A stretch of 64,000 nt of DNA, from positions 23,232-87,231 of the forward strand of contig NZ_BAAAIV010000007.1 in NCBI RefSeq assembly GCF_039526245.1. The letters are read 5' to 3'. This document shows, one piece after another, positions 14,307 to 23,635 of this stretch (position 1 is its first letter; each line of letters starts with the position of its first letter). The stretch is from Arthrobacter_H rhombi. Lineage in GTDB: Bacteria; Actinomycetota; Actinomycetes; Actinomycetales; Micrococcaceae. The position numbers and the translations under genes were made by a program. A model generated the notes under the pieces. That model made no database searches, was not told the origin of the DNA, and saw only the letters and a list, made by a program, of their open reading frames with translations.

Positions 14307-15848
14307 GTGAGTTTGACCATTCCCAGCACTGAATCCGCCCCGGCCACCGATACCTCCCAGCGCAGCTACGAGGTCCGTACCTATGGCTGCCAGATGAACG
14401 TCCACGACTCGGAGCGCCTCGCTGGCTTGCTGGAGGAAGCCGGGATGGTTCCGCGGCAGGACACCGCCGCCGAGGGAGAAGCCGACGTCGTCGTTTTCAA
14501 CACGTGTGCCGTGCGCGAGAATGCAGATAACAAGCTCTACGGCAACCTCGGGCGATTGGCCCACGTCAAGGAAAAGCACCCAGGCATGCAGATTGCCGTG
14601 GGAGGTTGCCTGGCGCAAAAGGATCGGGAGACCATCCTGCGCAAGGCCCCGTGGGTAGACGTCGTCTTCGGCACCCACAATGTCGGCTCACTGCCCACCC
14701 TGCTGGAGCGTGCCCGGCACAATAACGAGGCCCAGCTGGAAATCCTCGAGTCCCTCGATGTCTTTCCCTCAACGCTGCCGACCAAACGGGATTCCGTCTA
14801 TTCGGGCTGGGTCTCGATCTCCGTGGGGTGCAACAACACCTGCACGTTCTGCATTGTCCCGTCGCTGCGTGGCAAGGAACGTGATCGGCGTCCGGGCGAT
14901 ATCCTCGCCGAGGTCCAGGCTCTCGTCGATGACGGCGCCATCGAAGTCACCCTGTTGGGCCAAAACGTGAACTCCTACGGCGTCGAATTCGGCGATCGGT
15001 TGGCCTTCGGAAAGTTGCTGCGCGCCTGCGGGCAGATCGAGGGCCTGGAACGTGTTCGCTTCACCAGCCCGCACCCTGCGGCCTTCACCGACGATGTCAT
15101 CGATGCGATGGCCGAGACGCCGAACGTCATGCCGCAATTGCACATGCCGCTGCAATCAGGCTCTGACAAAGTACTCAAGGACATGCGTCGTTCCTATCGG
15201 TCCAAGAAGTTCCTCGGCATCCTCGACCGCGTCCGAGAACGCATGCCCGATGCCGCCATCACCACCGACATCATCGTGGGGTTCCCCGGGGAAACCGAAG
15301 AGGACTTCCAAGCGACCCTGGACGTCGTCGAGAAGTCCCGGTTCTCGAGCGCTTTTACGTTCCAGTACTCAAAACGCCCCGGCACCCCCGCTGCCGAACT
15401 TCCGGACCAGCTGCCCAAGGAAGTCGTCCAGGAACGCTACGAGCGCCTGACGGCTCTCCAGGACCGTATCTGCGCCGAGGAGAACTCCCGGCAAATCGGG
15501 CGGCAGATTGAAGTCATGGTCACGGCACAGTCCGGTCGCAAGTCCGAGCAGACCCACCGGCTCTCTGGCCGATCACGCGACCAGCGTCTGGTGCACTTTT
15601 CCGTTCCCGAGGGAGCAGAACAGCCCCGACCTGGCGATTTGGTGACGGTGCGGGTCACCGGGGCGGCAGCCTTCCACCTCGTTGCGGACCCGGCGACGAC
15701 TGGGGAGTACCAACTCCGACGTTCACGTGCCGGCGACGCCTGGGATCGCTCGCAGGCCGAGTCCTGTGGCGTTGGCAGCGGTTCCCCGTCCGCCGCCGGC
15801 GCCAAGGGAGTCTCCTTGGGCATGCCGGTGCTCCCACCACGTAAGTAG
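14307..15848 (+). CDS. miaB: tRNA-2-methylthio-N6-dimethylallyladenosine synthase MiaB
   Basis: MiaB is a radical-SAM methylthiotransferase that adds the methylthio group to i6A37 made by MiaA. The 513-residue protein has the UPF0004 domain with cluster cysteines C28, C67 and C101, the radical-SAM CxxxCxxC at C175, C179 and C182, and a C-terminal TRAM domain (about 395-460). A 40-50 residue Ser/Ala-rich tail follows that is not needed for the fold. The start is GTG 14307. miaA follows after 6 nt, placing both tRNA-A37 modification enzymes in one transcript. Confidence 0.96.
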   Translation: MSLTIPSTESAPATDTSQRSYEVRTYGCQMNVHDSERLAGLLEEAGMVPRQDTAAEGEADVVVFNTCAVRENADNKLYGNLGRLAHVKEKHPGMQIAVGGCLAQKDRETILRKAPWVDVVFGTHNVGSLPTLLERARHNNEAQLEILESLDVFPSTLPTKRDSVYSGWVSISVGCNNTCTFCIVPSLRGKERDRRPGDILAEVQALVDDGAIEVTLLGQNVNSYGVEFGDRLAFGKLLRACGQIEGLERVRFTSPHPAAFTDDVIDAMAETPNVMPQLHMPLQSGSDKVLKDMRRSYRSKKFLGILDRVRERMPDAAITTDIIVGFPGETEEDFQATLDVVEKSRFSSAFTFQYSKRPGTPAAELPDQLPKEVVQERYERLTALQDRICAEENSRQIGRQIEVMVTAQSGRKSEQTHRLSGRSRDQRLVHFSVPEGAEQPRPGDLVTVRVTGAAAFHLVADPATTGEYQLRRSRAGDAWDRSQAESCGVGSGSPSAAGAKGVSLGMPVLPPRK

Positions 15849-15854
15849 ATTCTG

Positions 15855-16769
15855 GTGAGGCCACTCATTGCTGTCGTCGGACCGACGGGAACCGGAAAAT
15901 CGGACACAGCGATTCAGCTGGCCCAGCACTTCGACGGTGAAATCGTCAATGCCGATGCCTTGCAGTTCTATCGCGGAATGGATATCGGTACCGCCAAACT
16001 CGGGGTACATGAACGCGGGGGTATCCGCCACCACCTCCTCGACATCATGGATATCGGGGAAGAAGCCAGCGTGGCGACATTCCAACACCAAGCGCGTGAG
16101 GCAATCTCCGGAATCCAGGAACGAGGGCGCCTGCCCATCCTGGTTGGCGGCTCCGGTCTCTACGTTCGTGCGGCTGTCGATGAACTCGAGTTCCCGCCCA
16201 CCGATCCTCCGACCCGGCGGCGGCTGGAAGCGGAGGCGGGGGAGCACGGGACGGCGGGGCTGCAGGAGAGGCTGGCTGCCGTGGACCCGGTGTCAGCCGC
16301 ACGTGGTCTGGACGTGAGGCGGCTGATACGCGCAGTGGAGGTCTACGAGATCACCGGGCGTCCCTTCAGCTCCTACATGCCCCAACGGAACTATGTGCAA
16401 CCAACTCTCCAGATCGGTCTGGACCTGGAACGTCCACTTCTGCACGAACGCCTCGAACGCCGGGTCGAGAGGATGTACGCGGCGGGTCTCCTCGAGGAAG
16501 TCCGTGAACTGGCCGTGCGCGGTCTGCGCGAAACCAAGACCGCCGCGCGCGCCATCGGATATTCACAGTTCCTTGAGGTGATCGACGGCATCAGTACCGT
16601 CGAGCAGGCCATCGAATCCACGGTCGTCGCCACCCGCCGCTTTGCACGTCGGCAAATCACGTGGTTCCGCGCTGACCCCAGGGTCGCCTGGTTCGATCCC
16701 TCCGTTCCCGGGGCGGCTGATGCGATCGGCGCCCAGGTTCGTGAATTCGAGTCTGCCGCGGACACGTAG
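15855..16769 (+). CDS. miaA: tRNA dimethylallyltransferase MiaA
   Basis: MiaA transfers a dimethylallyl group to A37 of tRNAs that read codons starting with U. The 304-residue protein has the P-loop GPTGTGKS at 9-16, the substrate loop DALQFYRGMDIGTAKL near 35-50 and the HHLLDI segment, followed by the tRNA-binding helical insert and the C-terminal RRFARRQITWFR. The start is GTG 15855. It lies between miaB and dapF; dapF begins 9 nt after it. Confidence 0.97.
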   Translation: MRPLIAVVGPTGTGKSDTAIQLAQHFDGEIVNADALQFYRGMDIGTAKLGVHERGGIRHHLLDIMDIGEEASVATFQHQAREAISGIQERGRLPILVGGSGLYVRAAVDELEFPPTDPPTRRRLEAEAGEHGTAGLQERLAAVDPVSAARGLDVRRLIRAVEVYEITGRPFSSYMPQRNYVQPTLQIGLDLERPLLHERLERRVERMYAAGLLEEVRELAVRGLRETKTAARAIGYSQFLEVIDGISTVEQAIESTVVATRRFARRQITWFRADPRVAWFDPSVPGAADAIGAQVREFESAADT

Positions 16770-16772
16770 GCT
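16767..16772 (+). promoter_or_regulatory. Candidate leaderless -10 element of dapF
   Basis: TAGGCT overlaps the miaA stop codon and lies 6 nt before the dapF ATG, giving a possible leaderless start inside the operon. Confidence 0.4.
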
Positions 16773-16778
16773 AGAGAC

Positions 16779-17720
16779 ATGAGCACTACTGGGCCCGAAC
16801 AGCAAGCCGACCGACTCCGCGAACTCTCCGGATTGGCCTTCACGAAAGGCCATGGGACCGGCAACGACTTCATCTTGGTTGCGGACCCGGACAATACCCG
16901 CGATGTCTTGCCCGAACAGGTTGCCGCCGTCTGCGATCGGCACTTGGGCATCGGCGCGGATGGCTTCATACGAGCCATCAAATCCGAGACAGTGGCGGAA
17001 GGGCGTGCCCTGCTGGGGGAGAACCCTGCCGCGGAATGGTTCATGGACTACCGCAATGGCGACGGATCTGTCTCGGAAATGTGCGGAAATGGGGTTCGGG
17101 TATTCGTCCACTTCCTGATCAGTCGAGGATTCGTCACCCTGGATGACGGTGCGGCGCTCACCATCGGGACGCGCGCCGGCGTCAAGGTGATCACCCGTTC
17201 TGCAGTCGGCTATGCAGTGGACATGGGGCCGTGGGAATTCATCTTCCCGGATCGGGCCATCGAACGTGCTCTGGATTCGATCGTGGACGCTGGAATGGCG
17301 GTGCCCCGCCCGGCGCTGAGCGTGAGCATGGGCAACCCGCATACCGTCGTCGCGTTGTCCGAAGCATCCGAACTCGACGAGTTGGACCTGCACCATGCGC
17401 CCTTGGTGGAACCCGTTCCGCCACACGGTACCAACGTCGAATTCGTCCTTCCGTCTGATCCGCTGGTCAGCGCCGGTGTCGGGACGATTCGGATGCGCGT
17501 CCACGAGCGCGGAGTAGGAGAAACCCGCTCGTGTGGCACAGGGGCCTGTGCGGCGGTCGTGGCGACACGACATTGGGCCGGTGACACCGTTGCGGAGCGG
17601 TGGGACGTGCATGTGCCGGGTGGAACAGTGTCGGTGGTATTCGTCAACGGGCCCGATGGCAGGGAACACGTGGTTCTGGATGGTCCAGCGGTATTGGTTT
17701 CCGAGGGCTCCCTGAGCTAG
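16779..17720 (+). CDS. dapF: Diaminopimelate epimerase DapF
   Basis: DapF converts LL- to meso-diaminopimelate, the form used in peptidoglycan and for lysine. The 313-residue protein has two mirror-image domains with the two catalytic cysteines C102 (EMCGNGVRVF) and C252 (RSCGTGACA), plus GHGTGNDF near 24-31. Its stop overlaps by 4 nt the 3' end of the convergent methyltransferase gene. Confidence 0.97.
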   Translation: MSTTGPEQQADRLRELSGLAFTKGHGTGNDFILVADPDNTRDVLPEQVAAVCDRHLGIGADGFIRAIKSETVAEGRALLGENPAAEWFMDYRNGDGSVSEMCGNGVRVFVHFLISRGFVTLDDGAALTIGTRAGVKVITRSAVGYAVDMGPWEFIFPDRAIERALDSIVDAGMAVPRPALSVSMGNPHTVVALSEASELDELDLHHAPLVEPVPPHGTNVEFVLPSDPLVSAGVGTIRMRVHERGVGETRSCGTGACAAVVATRHWAGDTVAERWDVHVPGGTVSVVFVNGPDGREHVVLDGPAVLVSEGSLS

Positions 17721-18349
17721 CTTCCGGCTGCCTCGTCCACTACAGGGCGGTCCACACGCAGGATGCGGAATGATTTGGCCGTCGAATGCCGGGTCACGGA
17801 GAATCCTGCAGGTAGCTCACGCTTGAGCCAGGACTGCAGGGAGTCGGATCCGAGATTCTTCTGCACGACGAGCCACGCAGTTCCCCCCGGGGCCAGTCGC
17901 GGAATCCACTGCAAGAGGATCTGGTGCAGGACCTCCTTGCCGACACGGATCGGGGGGTTTGACCAGATGGTCTGGAAACGGACACCCTCATCGACCGCAT
18001 CGGGCGTCGTGGCCACGACGTTTTGCAGGGAAAGTGCGTTGGCGTTCTCTCGGGTCAGCTCGAGGCTGCGTTCGTTCACGTCGATCGCGTGAACCGTTGC
18101 ATCGGGCGACGCCAGGGCCATGCTCAAGGCAATCGGCCCCCATCCGCATCCGATATCCAGCAGATCTCCGCTTGAGGGTGGGGCTGGGACTTCGTTCAGG
18201 AGTACTGCTGTACCCTTGTCGATCCCTTCGGGGCTGAAGATGCCGCCGGCCGTGCTGACCATACGTTCTTCGCCAGCAAGCGTCACCCGAATGTGTTTAC
18301 GGGTGAACGGCGTGGACGGTTGTGCGCTGAAATAGTGGTCCGAACCCAT
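17717..18349 (-). CDS. RsmC-like class I methyltransferase
   Basis: The 210-residue product has a Rossmann methyltransferase fold: SAM motif I LLDIGCGWGPIAL, the acidic motif HAIDVNERSLELT and the NPP motif IWSNPPIRVGKEVLHQ, typical of base N-methyltransferases such as RsmC/RlmG that modify guanines in rRNA. HYFSAQPST at the N-terminus is usual for this group. ATG 18349 was chosen; GTG 18391 is an alternative, since AGGAGG lies 13 nt before it and would add 14 residues. The substrate is not determined. It converges on dapF. Confidence 0.8.
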   Translation of the reverse strand: MGSDHYFSAQPSTPFTRKHIRVTLAGEERMVSTAGGIFSPEGIDKGTAVLLNEVPAPPSSGDLLDIGCGWGPIALSMALASPDATVHAIDVNERSLELTRENANALSLQNVVATTPDAVDEGVRFQTIWSNPPIRVGKEVLHQILLQWIPRLAPGGTAWLVVQKNLGSDSLQSWLKRELPAGFSVTRHSTAKSFRILRVDRPVVDEAAGS

Positions 18350-18536
18350 GAATGGAAGATTAACCGGGTAGGGGACTCCAAAGCGAATCACGCACTCCCG
18401 GCGGCCTCCTGACAAGTGATACGCTTATCCCAATCACTTTGTTCGTCGATGTGCGTCGTGTTTTCGGCCGCTGGAGGAAAGCCTCGACGTGTCGGTGGGG
18501 CGGACTAGAATTGATGGAAGACCTTCAAAGGGGAAC

Positions 18537-20105
18537 ATGACCACTCACAACGAGCCCAATCCACGCGACCGCGACCTCAACGAGGACGAGATCCAGTCGG
18601 TCATCGACCGCATCCTGGCAAGCGATGACGCAGCAGGTCGCGCCGTGCCCGGGGATACCCCGGAACCGCAGTCCATGCTGGGCAGAAGGGCCCTGGCGCT
18701 CGACGCGGATGGGGCCGGGCAATCCACGTCGGATGGCGAGCAGCGGGATCTGGCGGAGCGCAATGCGCTTCGACGCGTCGCCGGACTTTCCACCGAACTC
18801 GAAGACGTCACCGAGGTCGAATACCGGCAACTGCGTCTCGAACGCGTGGTCCTGGCCGGCATTTGGACAGAGGGCACTGCTCAGGACGCGGAGAATTCGC
18901 TGCGCGAATTGGCAGCACTGGCCGAGACCGCAGGTTCCGAGGTTCTCGACGGTCTGGTCCAGCGGCGCATGAAACCTGACCCCGGGACCTATCTAGGCTC
19001 GGGCAAGGCACAGGAACTGCGTGACATCGTTGCCAGCACCGGGGCGGATACCGTGGTCATCGACTCTGAGCTGGCACCGTCGCAGCGTCGAGCGCTGGAG
19101 GACATCGTTCGCGTCAAGGTGATCGACCGAACGGCCCTGATCCTGGATATTTTCGCGCAACATGCCCAGAGCCGCGAAGGCAAGGCACAGGTCGAACTCG
19201 CCCAGCTCGAATACCTGCTGCCCCGACTGCGCGGGTGGGGTGAATCGATGTCGCGCCAGGCAGGTGGACGTGTTGGTGCGGCTGGCGGCGGCATCGGCTC
19301 CCGTGGACCCGGCGAGACAAAGATCGAGTTGGACCGTCGACGAATCCGCGACCGCATGGCCAAGCTCCGCCGTGAGATCAAGGGAATGAAACCGGCGCGT
19401 GAGGCCAAACGTTCAAATCGCAAGCGCAACTCAGTTCCAGCAGTGGCCATCGCCGGCTACACGAATGCCGGGAAGTCTTCGCTGCTCAACCGCCTGACAG
19501 ACGCCGGGGCGTTGGTCCAGAACGCCTTGTTCGCCACGCTGGACCCCACGGTACGGCGGACGGAAACCGAGGACGGAGTCGGCTACACGTTGGCCGATAC
19601 CGTCGGCTTCGTCCGGTCGTTGCCGACCCAGCTGGTAGAGGCCTTCCGATCAACGCTGGAAGAAATTGCCGATGCGGATCTCATCCTCCACGTCGTCGAT
19701 GCCTCCCACCCGGACCCCGAGGGCCAGATCCACGCCGTTCGACAAGTCCTCACGGAGGTCGATGCGCAGAACATCCCTGAGATCATCGTGCTGAATAAAG
19801 CCGACATCGCCGACCCCTTCGTCGTTGAGCGGATTCGCCAACGCGAACCGAACCACGTGGTTGTCTCCGCCCGCACTGGTGGGGGGATCGCCGAATTGTT
19901 GGAGCGGATCAGCTCATCAATCCCGCGGCCCGATGTTGCCATGGAACTGCTCATCCCCTACGAACGTGGGGATCTGGTGAACCGTCTGCATGGCACAGAT
20001 GCCGAGATTCTCTCGATCGAGCACACGGCAGAGGGAACCCGGTTGTCCGTCAAGGTGCGTGGCGTACTCGCCGCGGAATTGGAGCAATTCGTCGTCCATG
20101 GCTGA
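18537..20105 (+). CDS. hflX: GTPase HflX
   Basis: HflX is a ribosome-associated GTPase that rescues or splits stalled 70S ribosomes under stress. The 522-residue product has the N-terminal HflX glycine-rich domain (PDPGTYLGSGKAQELRDI), a coiled-coil, then the G domain with G1 GYTNAGKS at 307-314, G2 threonine region, G3 DTVGFVRSLP and G4 NKAD. An acidic N-terminal extension of about 100 residues precedes the conserved domain. ATG 18537 follows AAAGGGG; upstream TAGAAT (18507-18512) is a likely -10. The helicase gene starts inside its last codons. Confidence 0.95.
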   Translation: MTTHNEPNPRDRDLNEDEIQSVIDRILASDDAAGRAVPGDTPEPQSMLGRRALALDADGAGQSTSDGEQRDLAERNALRRVAGLSTELEDVTEVEYRQLRLERVVLAGIWTEGTAQDAENSLRELAALAETAGSEVLDGLVQRRMKPDPGTYLGSGKAQELRDIVASTGADTVVIDSELAPSQRRALEDIVRVKVIDRTALILDIFAQHAQSREGKAQVELAQLEYLLPRLRGWGESMSRQAGGRVGAAGGGIGSRGPGETKIELDRRRIRDRMAKLRREIKGMKPAREAKRSNRKRNSVPAVAIAGYTNAGKSSLLNRLTDAGALVQNALFATLDPTVRRTETEDGVGYTLADTVGFVRSLPTQLVEAFRSTLEEIADADLILHVVDASHPDPEGQIHAVRQVLTEVDAQNIPEIIVLNKADIADPFVVERIRQREPNHVVVSARTGGGIAELLERISSSIPRPDVAMELLIPYERGDLVNRLHGTDAEILSIEHTAEGTRLSVKVRGVLAAELEQFVVHG

Positions 20106-22116
20106 AGTAGAAGACGTGGTGGCCCTACTAGACCGGGCCGTGGAACGCATGGGCGGACAGAGCCGTGCCGGGCAGCATGAAATGACACGTCAAGTGGTGG
20201 AGTCCCTGGAATCGGGCCGCCACTTGCTGGTTCAAGCTGGGACAGGAACGGGCAAGTCCTTGGCCTATCTCGTCCCGGCGATCGCCCACGCTCTCGACGC
20301 GGACAAGCCCGTCGTGGTCTCAACGGCCACCCTGGCTCTTCAAGCGCAGATTGTCGGGCGCGATGTTCCGCGTCTGCTGGAAAATCTCGCCGAGGAGTTG
20401 CCGCGACAGCTCGACGTCGCCCTGGCCAAGGGCCGCTCGAATTACGTGTGCAAATACAAGTTGGGGGGCGGATATCCCGATGAGGACGAGGGGGCCCTTT
20501 TCGCGCTGGACGACGATGGTTCCGCACGCGCGCTGACGGCGGGAGCTGGTCCTTCCTCTGCCCTAGGCCAGGAAGTGGTTCGAGTCAGGGAATGGGCCGA
20601 GGAGACCACCACTGGAGACAGGGACGATCTCGTTCCCGGAGTCAGTGAACGAGCCTGGCGGCAGGTCTCCGTCAGCGCCATGGACTGCCTCGGTGCGCAA
20701 AAGTGCCCCATGGCTGAAGAGTGCTTCAGCGAACTGGCGCGGAAGAGGGCCGGTGATGCAGATATCGTCATCACCAACCACGCGATGCTTGCCGTATCCG
20801 CGTTTGAAGGCCTGGCCGTCTTGCCGGAATTCGACACGGTGATCATTGACGAGGCCCACGAACTCCAGGACCGGGTGACCAGTTCGGTCACCCGCCCCCT
20901 TTCGGCGGCCTTGGTCACGGGGGCGGCGACGGCGACCCGTAGAAATTGCAAAGGAGTTGCCGTTGAGGCCCTGAGCAGAGCGGGTAAAGCCCTGTCTGAC
21001 TCCCTCGAGGGTGTTCCCACGGGGCTGCTTCCGAAGGGACTGAACGAAGACCAGCGTGCTGCCGTGGCGGCAATCCGAGAAGCCGCGAGGGTTGCACTGT
21101 CGGATTCGAAGCCCGTTAACGGAGATACCGCAGACGGCGGGCGACAAATGGCGCGATCCCAGTTGCAGTACTTGATGGAGCAGTGTGACCGGCTCGATGG
21201 TCCGTCCGATGACCGCGAGGTCGTCTGGATCTCGCGCCAGGGCGACTTCACGCCCGGAGCCGGTTACACGCCCCCCGACGAATCCTCACCGGCCACGATC
21301 AACGTTGCGCCCCTGTCCGTCGCCGGCAAACTCCGGGAGGGACTGTTCGACGGCCGAACCGTGGTCTTGACCTCGGCTACCCTGGCCATCGGGGCAGCCT
21401 TTGAACCCGTGGCCGGTTCATTGGGGCTCCTGGGTGATGGGGCGCCTGCCTGGACCGGCATCGACGTGGGCAGCCCGTTCGACTACACGCGGCAAGGCAT
21501 GCTCTACGTCGCGCGCCATCTTCCGAAGCCGTCCCGGAGCGTCTCCCCGGAGGCATTGGACGAACTTGCCGACCTGATCAGGGCCTCGGGTGGGGGAGTG
21601 CTGGCGCTCTTCTCGTCACGCCGTGCCGCCGAGGAAGCAGCGGAGGCGCTTCGCCCACGGGTGGATCCCGACATCCTGTGCCAAGGCGAATCGAGCATGT
21701 CGACGCTCGTCCAACAATTCGCTGACGAACGAGACACCTGCTTGTTCGGAACCATGACCCTGTGGCAAGGCGTTGACGTGCCCGGACCCTCGTGCCGACT
21801 CGTGGTGATCGACCGGATCCCCTTTCCACGGCCTGACGACCCGCTATCCACGGCTCGCAGCCGGGACGTCGCCAGGCATGGAGGAAACGGCTTCATGGCC
21901 GTCTCGGCGTCACATGCCGCGGTGAGGTTGGCCCAGGGAGCGGGGCGGCTGATCCGGTCGACCACTGATCGCGGTGTCGTAGCGGTCTTGGACTCGCGGT
22001 TGGCGACCGAACGGTACGGAAACTTCCTGCGTGCCTCGCTTCCGCCCATGTGGGCGACGACGGACAAGAACGTGGTTTTGGGTGCACTGTCCAGGCTTGC
22101 ATCCGACGGGTCCTAG
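20098..22116 (+). CDS. dinG: DinG/XPD-type ATP-dependent DNA helicase
   Basis: A 672-residue superfamily-2 helicase with Walker A AGTGTGKS at 47-54, DEAH box at 251-254 (IIDEAHELQDR) and the C-terminal QGAGRLIR motif VI. Four cysteines (in NYVCKYK, MDCLG, QKCPM and EECF) match an XPD/DinG 4Fe-4S cluster between motifs I and II. Such enzymes unwind DNA-RNA hybrids and forked DNA. ATG 20098 overlaps the hflX stop by 8 nt, implying translational coupling. It is often named DinG or YoaA-like; no SOS box lies in front of this operon. It ends at a strong terminator. Confidence 0.92.
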   Translation: MAEVEDVVALLDRAVERMGGQSRAGQHEMTRQVVESLESGRHLLVQAGTGTGKSLAYLVPAIAHALDADKPVVVSTATLALQAQIVGRDVPRLLENLAEELPRQLDVALAKGRSNYVCKYKLGGGYPDEDEGALFALDDDGSARALTAGAGPSSALGQEVVRVREWAEETTTGDRDDLVPGVSERAWRQVSVSAMDCLGAQKCPMAEECFSELARKRAGDADIVITNHAMLAVSAFEGLAVLPEFDTVIIDEAHELQDRVTSSVTRPLSAALVTGAATATRRNCKGVAVEALSRAGKALSDSLEGVPTGLLPKGLNEDQRAAVAAIREAARVALSDSKPVNGDTADGGRQMARSQLQYLMEQCDRLDGPSDDREVVWISRQGDFTPGAGYTPPDESSPATINVAPLSVAGKLREGLFDGRTVVLTSATLAIGAAFEPVAGSLGLLGDGAPAWTGIDVGSPFDYTRQGMLYVARHLPKPSRSVSPEALDELADLIRASGGGVLALFSSRRAAEEAAEALRPRVDPDILCQGESSMSTLVQQFADERDTCLFGTMTLWQGVDVPGPSCRLVVIDRIPFPRPDDPLSTARSRDVARHGGNGFMAVSASHAAVRLAQGAGRLIRSTTDRGVVAVLDSRLATERYGNFLRASLPPMWATTDKNVVLGALSRLASDGS

Positions 22117-22123
22117 ACGCACG

Positions 22124-22155
22124 GAACCCCCGTCTGTAGGTACAGGCGGGGGTTC
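22124..22155. terminator. Bidirectional terminator between dinG and lexA
   Basis: GAACCCCCGTCTGTA (22124-22138) pairs with TACAGGCGGGGGTTC (22141-22155) through 15 bp with one G-T wobble and a very small loop, between convergent genes. Confidence 0.88.
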
Positions 22156-22170
22156 TGTCGGAAATTGGTC

Positions 22171-22899
22171 CTAGATCGAACGCATCACGGAGACGACCTT
22201 GCCCATGACGGTGGCATGATCTCCGAGGATGGGCTCATATTGCCGGTTCTGCGGCAGCAGCCAGGTATGTCCGTCACGCTGGCGGAAAGTCTTCACGGTG
22301 GCCTCGTCATCCAGCAGTGCGGCCACGATGTCGCCATTCTCCGCGTGTTGCTGGCGGCGTACAACCACCCAGTCGCCATCGCAGATCGCGGCTTCCACCA
22401 TGGAATCGCCGCTGACTTTGAGCATGAAGAGTTCGCCATGGCCCACCAGCTGCCGGGGCAGCGTCATGACATCCTCGACTGACTGGTCGGCCAGGATCGG
22501 TCCACCCGCGGCGATTCTGCCGACCAGGGGGACTTTAGCCACGTCGGAGGACGAGTCCATTCCGACCACGGAAAGATGGGCCCGCTCCCTGCCCGTTTCC
22601 TCAGGCGCCGCCCCCGGCGCCTCCTGGCCGGGAACCGCGCCAAGGCTCAGCGGCAGCAGGATTTCCATGGCCCTCGGACGACGGGGATCACGGCGAATGT
22701 ACCCCAGCCTCTCCAACTGGCTCAGCTGATGGGTGACGCTGGACAGGCTTGCCAGCCCGACCGTGTCGCCTATTTCTCGCATCGACGGCGGGTAGCCCTT
22801 ATCGGCAACGGCACGCTGGATCGTTTCGAGGATCTTTTTTTGCCGAGCCGTCAGGCCCTTGGGCGCTTTCTTCGGCGCCGGAGTCTCCGCTGAGCTCAT
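22171..22899 (-). CDS. lexA: LexA repressor
   Basis: LexA represses the SOS regulon and cleaves itself when RecA filaments form. The 242-residue protein has the winged HTH (GYPPSMREIGDTVGLASLSS, about 36-55), the cleavage site A131-G132 in RIAAGGPI, and the catalytic dyad S166 (SGDSM) and K203 (ATVK). ATG 22899 was chosen; the frame is open to 22974 but the extra residues are a basic unstructured stretch lying in the promoter region. The gene is divergent from the LysM gene, and the shared region holds a perfect SOS box, so it should be autoregulated. Confidence 0.97.
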   Translation of the reverse strand: MSSAETPAPKKAPKGLTARQKKILETIQRAVADKGYPPSMREIGDTVGLASLSSVTHQLSQLERLGYIRRDPRRPRAMEILLPLSLGAVPGQEAPGAAPEETGRERAHLSVVGMDSSSDVAKVPLVGRIAAGGPILADQSVEDVMTLPRQLVGHGELFMLKVSGDSMVEAAICDGDWVVVRRQQHAENGDIVAALLDDEATVKTFRQRDGHTWLLPQNRQYEPILGDHATVMGKVVSVMRSI

Positions 22900-23085
22900 G
22901 GTCCATCCCGTCCTGGTAAATCGCCGGCGTACCGGGCCTGTCCGCAATCTGTCGGATGCGGCTGGTGGACTCACATCCGTTCAGCCGTTGCTTCCACCCT
23001 AAGGCAGCGGAGGCGGTCATTCAAAGATTTATTCGAACGTGTCTCGACAACATTCGGACAAAGATGCTAAAAATGACTCAGAGGT

Positions 23086-23101
23086 TCGAACATGAGTTCG
23101 A
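23086..23101. promoter_or_regulatory. Perfect LexA box between lexA and the LysM gene
   Basis: TCGAACATGAGTTCGA is an exact match to TCGAAC-N4-GTTCGA, 62 nt before the LysM ATG and 187 nt before lexA. A weaker half-site TCGAAC at 23033-23038 lies closer to lexA. Confidence 0.9.
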
Positions 23102-23162
23102 ACCTGAATCGCGGTAATCGCGACCGATACCCGCCACGACGGGTCTACAGGAAGGCAAGACC

Positions 23163-23567
23163 ATGGCTCAGATCGCAATGACAGCTCCGGCGTTCTTGAC
23201 TACGGACCACGCCACCACGCGGTTGGTCCGCGACACCCATCGAGTCTCAACTTCAGGTCGTCTCGAGCTCACGCGGCGAGGTCGCTTCGTTTGCATTGGC
23301 CTTCCACTGATGCTGGCGGCGACCGTGTTGCTGGTGCTCGCAGGTATCTTCACTGCGCCGGTGATGGCAGCGGGTTCTTCCGGGACGGCACCCGTGGAGG
23401 CAACCACTGTCTCCGTCATGGAGGGGGATACCGTCTGGAATCTCGCTGCCGAGTTTGCGCCGCAGCGTGACCGCAGGGAAGTCGTTAAGGAAATCACCGA
23501 AATGAACGACCTGCGTGGGTCGGTGCTGATCCCGGGCCAGCAGATCTTCGTGCCGACCGGCAGCTGA
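23163..23567 (+). CDS. LysM membrane protein, probable SOS-induced division inhibitor
   Basis: The 134-residue product has a cytoplasmic N-terminus, one membrane helix (about residues 43-65) and an extracytoplasmic LysM domain (about 81-132, VMEGDTVWNLAAEF then VLIPGQQIFVPTGS) that binds peptidoglycan. It is transcribed divergently from lexA with a perfect SOS box in front. Similar membrane proteins beside lexA (YneA in Bacillus, DivS in Corynebacterium) stop cell division during DNA damage. The same role is inferred here from topology and location; YneA itself also carries LysM. Confidence 0.82.
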   Translation: MAQIAMTAPAFLTTDHATTRLVRDTHRVSTSGRLELTRRGRFVCIGLPLMLAATVLLVLAGIFTAPVMAAGSSGTAPVEATTVSVMEGDTVWNLAAEFAPQRDRREVVKEITEMNDLRGSVLIPGQQIFVPTGS

Positions 23568-23623
23568 AACTCTAATGTGACAGCGCGCCACCACCGGATT
23601 CCCTGGCATGCAGGGTGCCGAAT

Positions 23624-23629
23624 TAGAAT
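23624..23629 (+). promoter_or_regulatory. Candidate leaderless -10 element of hisC
   Basis: TAGAAT, a close match to TATAAT, lies 6 nt before the hisC GTG. No ribosome-binding site is present in the gap GGTGCC. Confidence 0.55.
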
Positions 23630-23635
23630 GGTGCC

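Noticed and set aside
23033..23048. Second SOS box nearer lexA
   Set aside because: Only the left half TCGAAC is good; the right half CTCGAC does not match, so it was left as a weak half-site.
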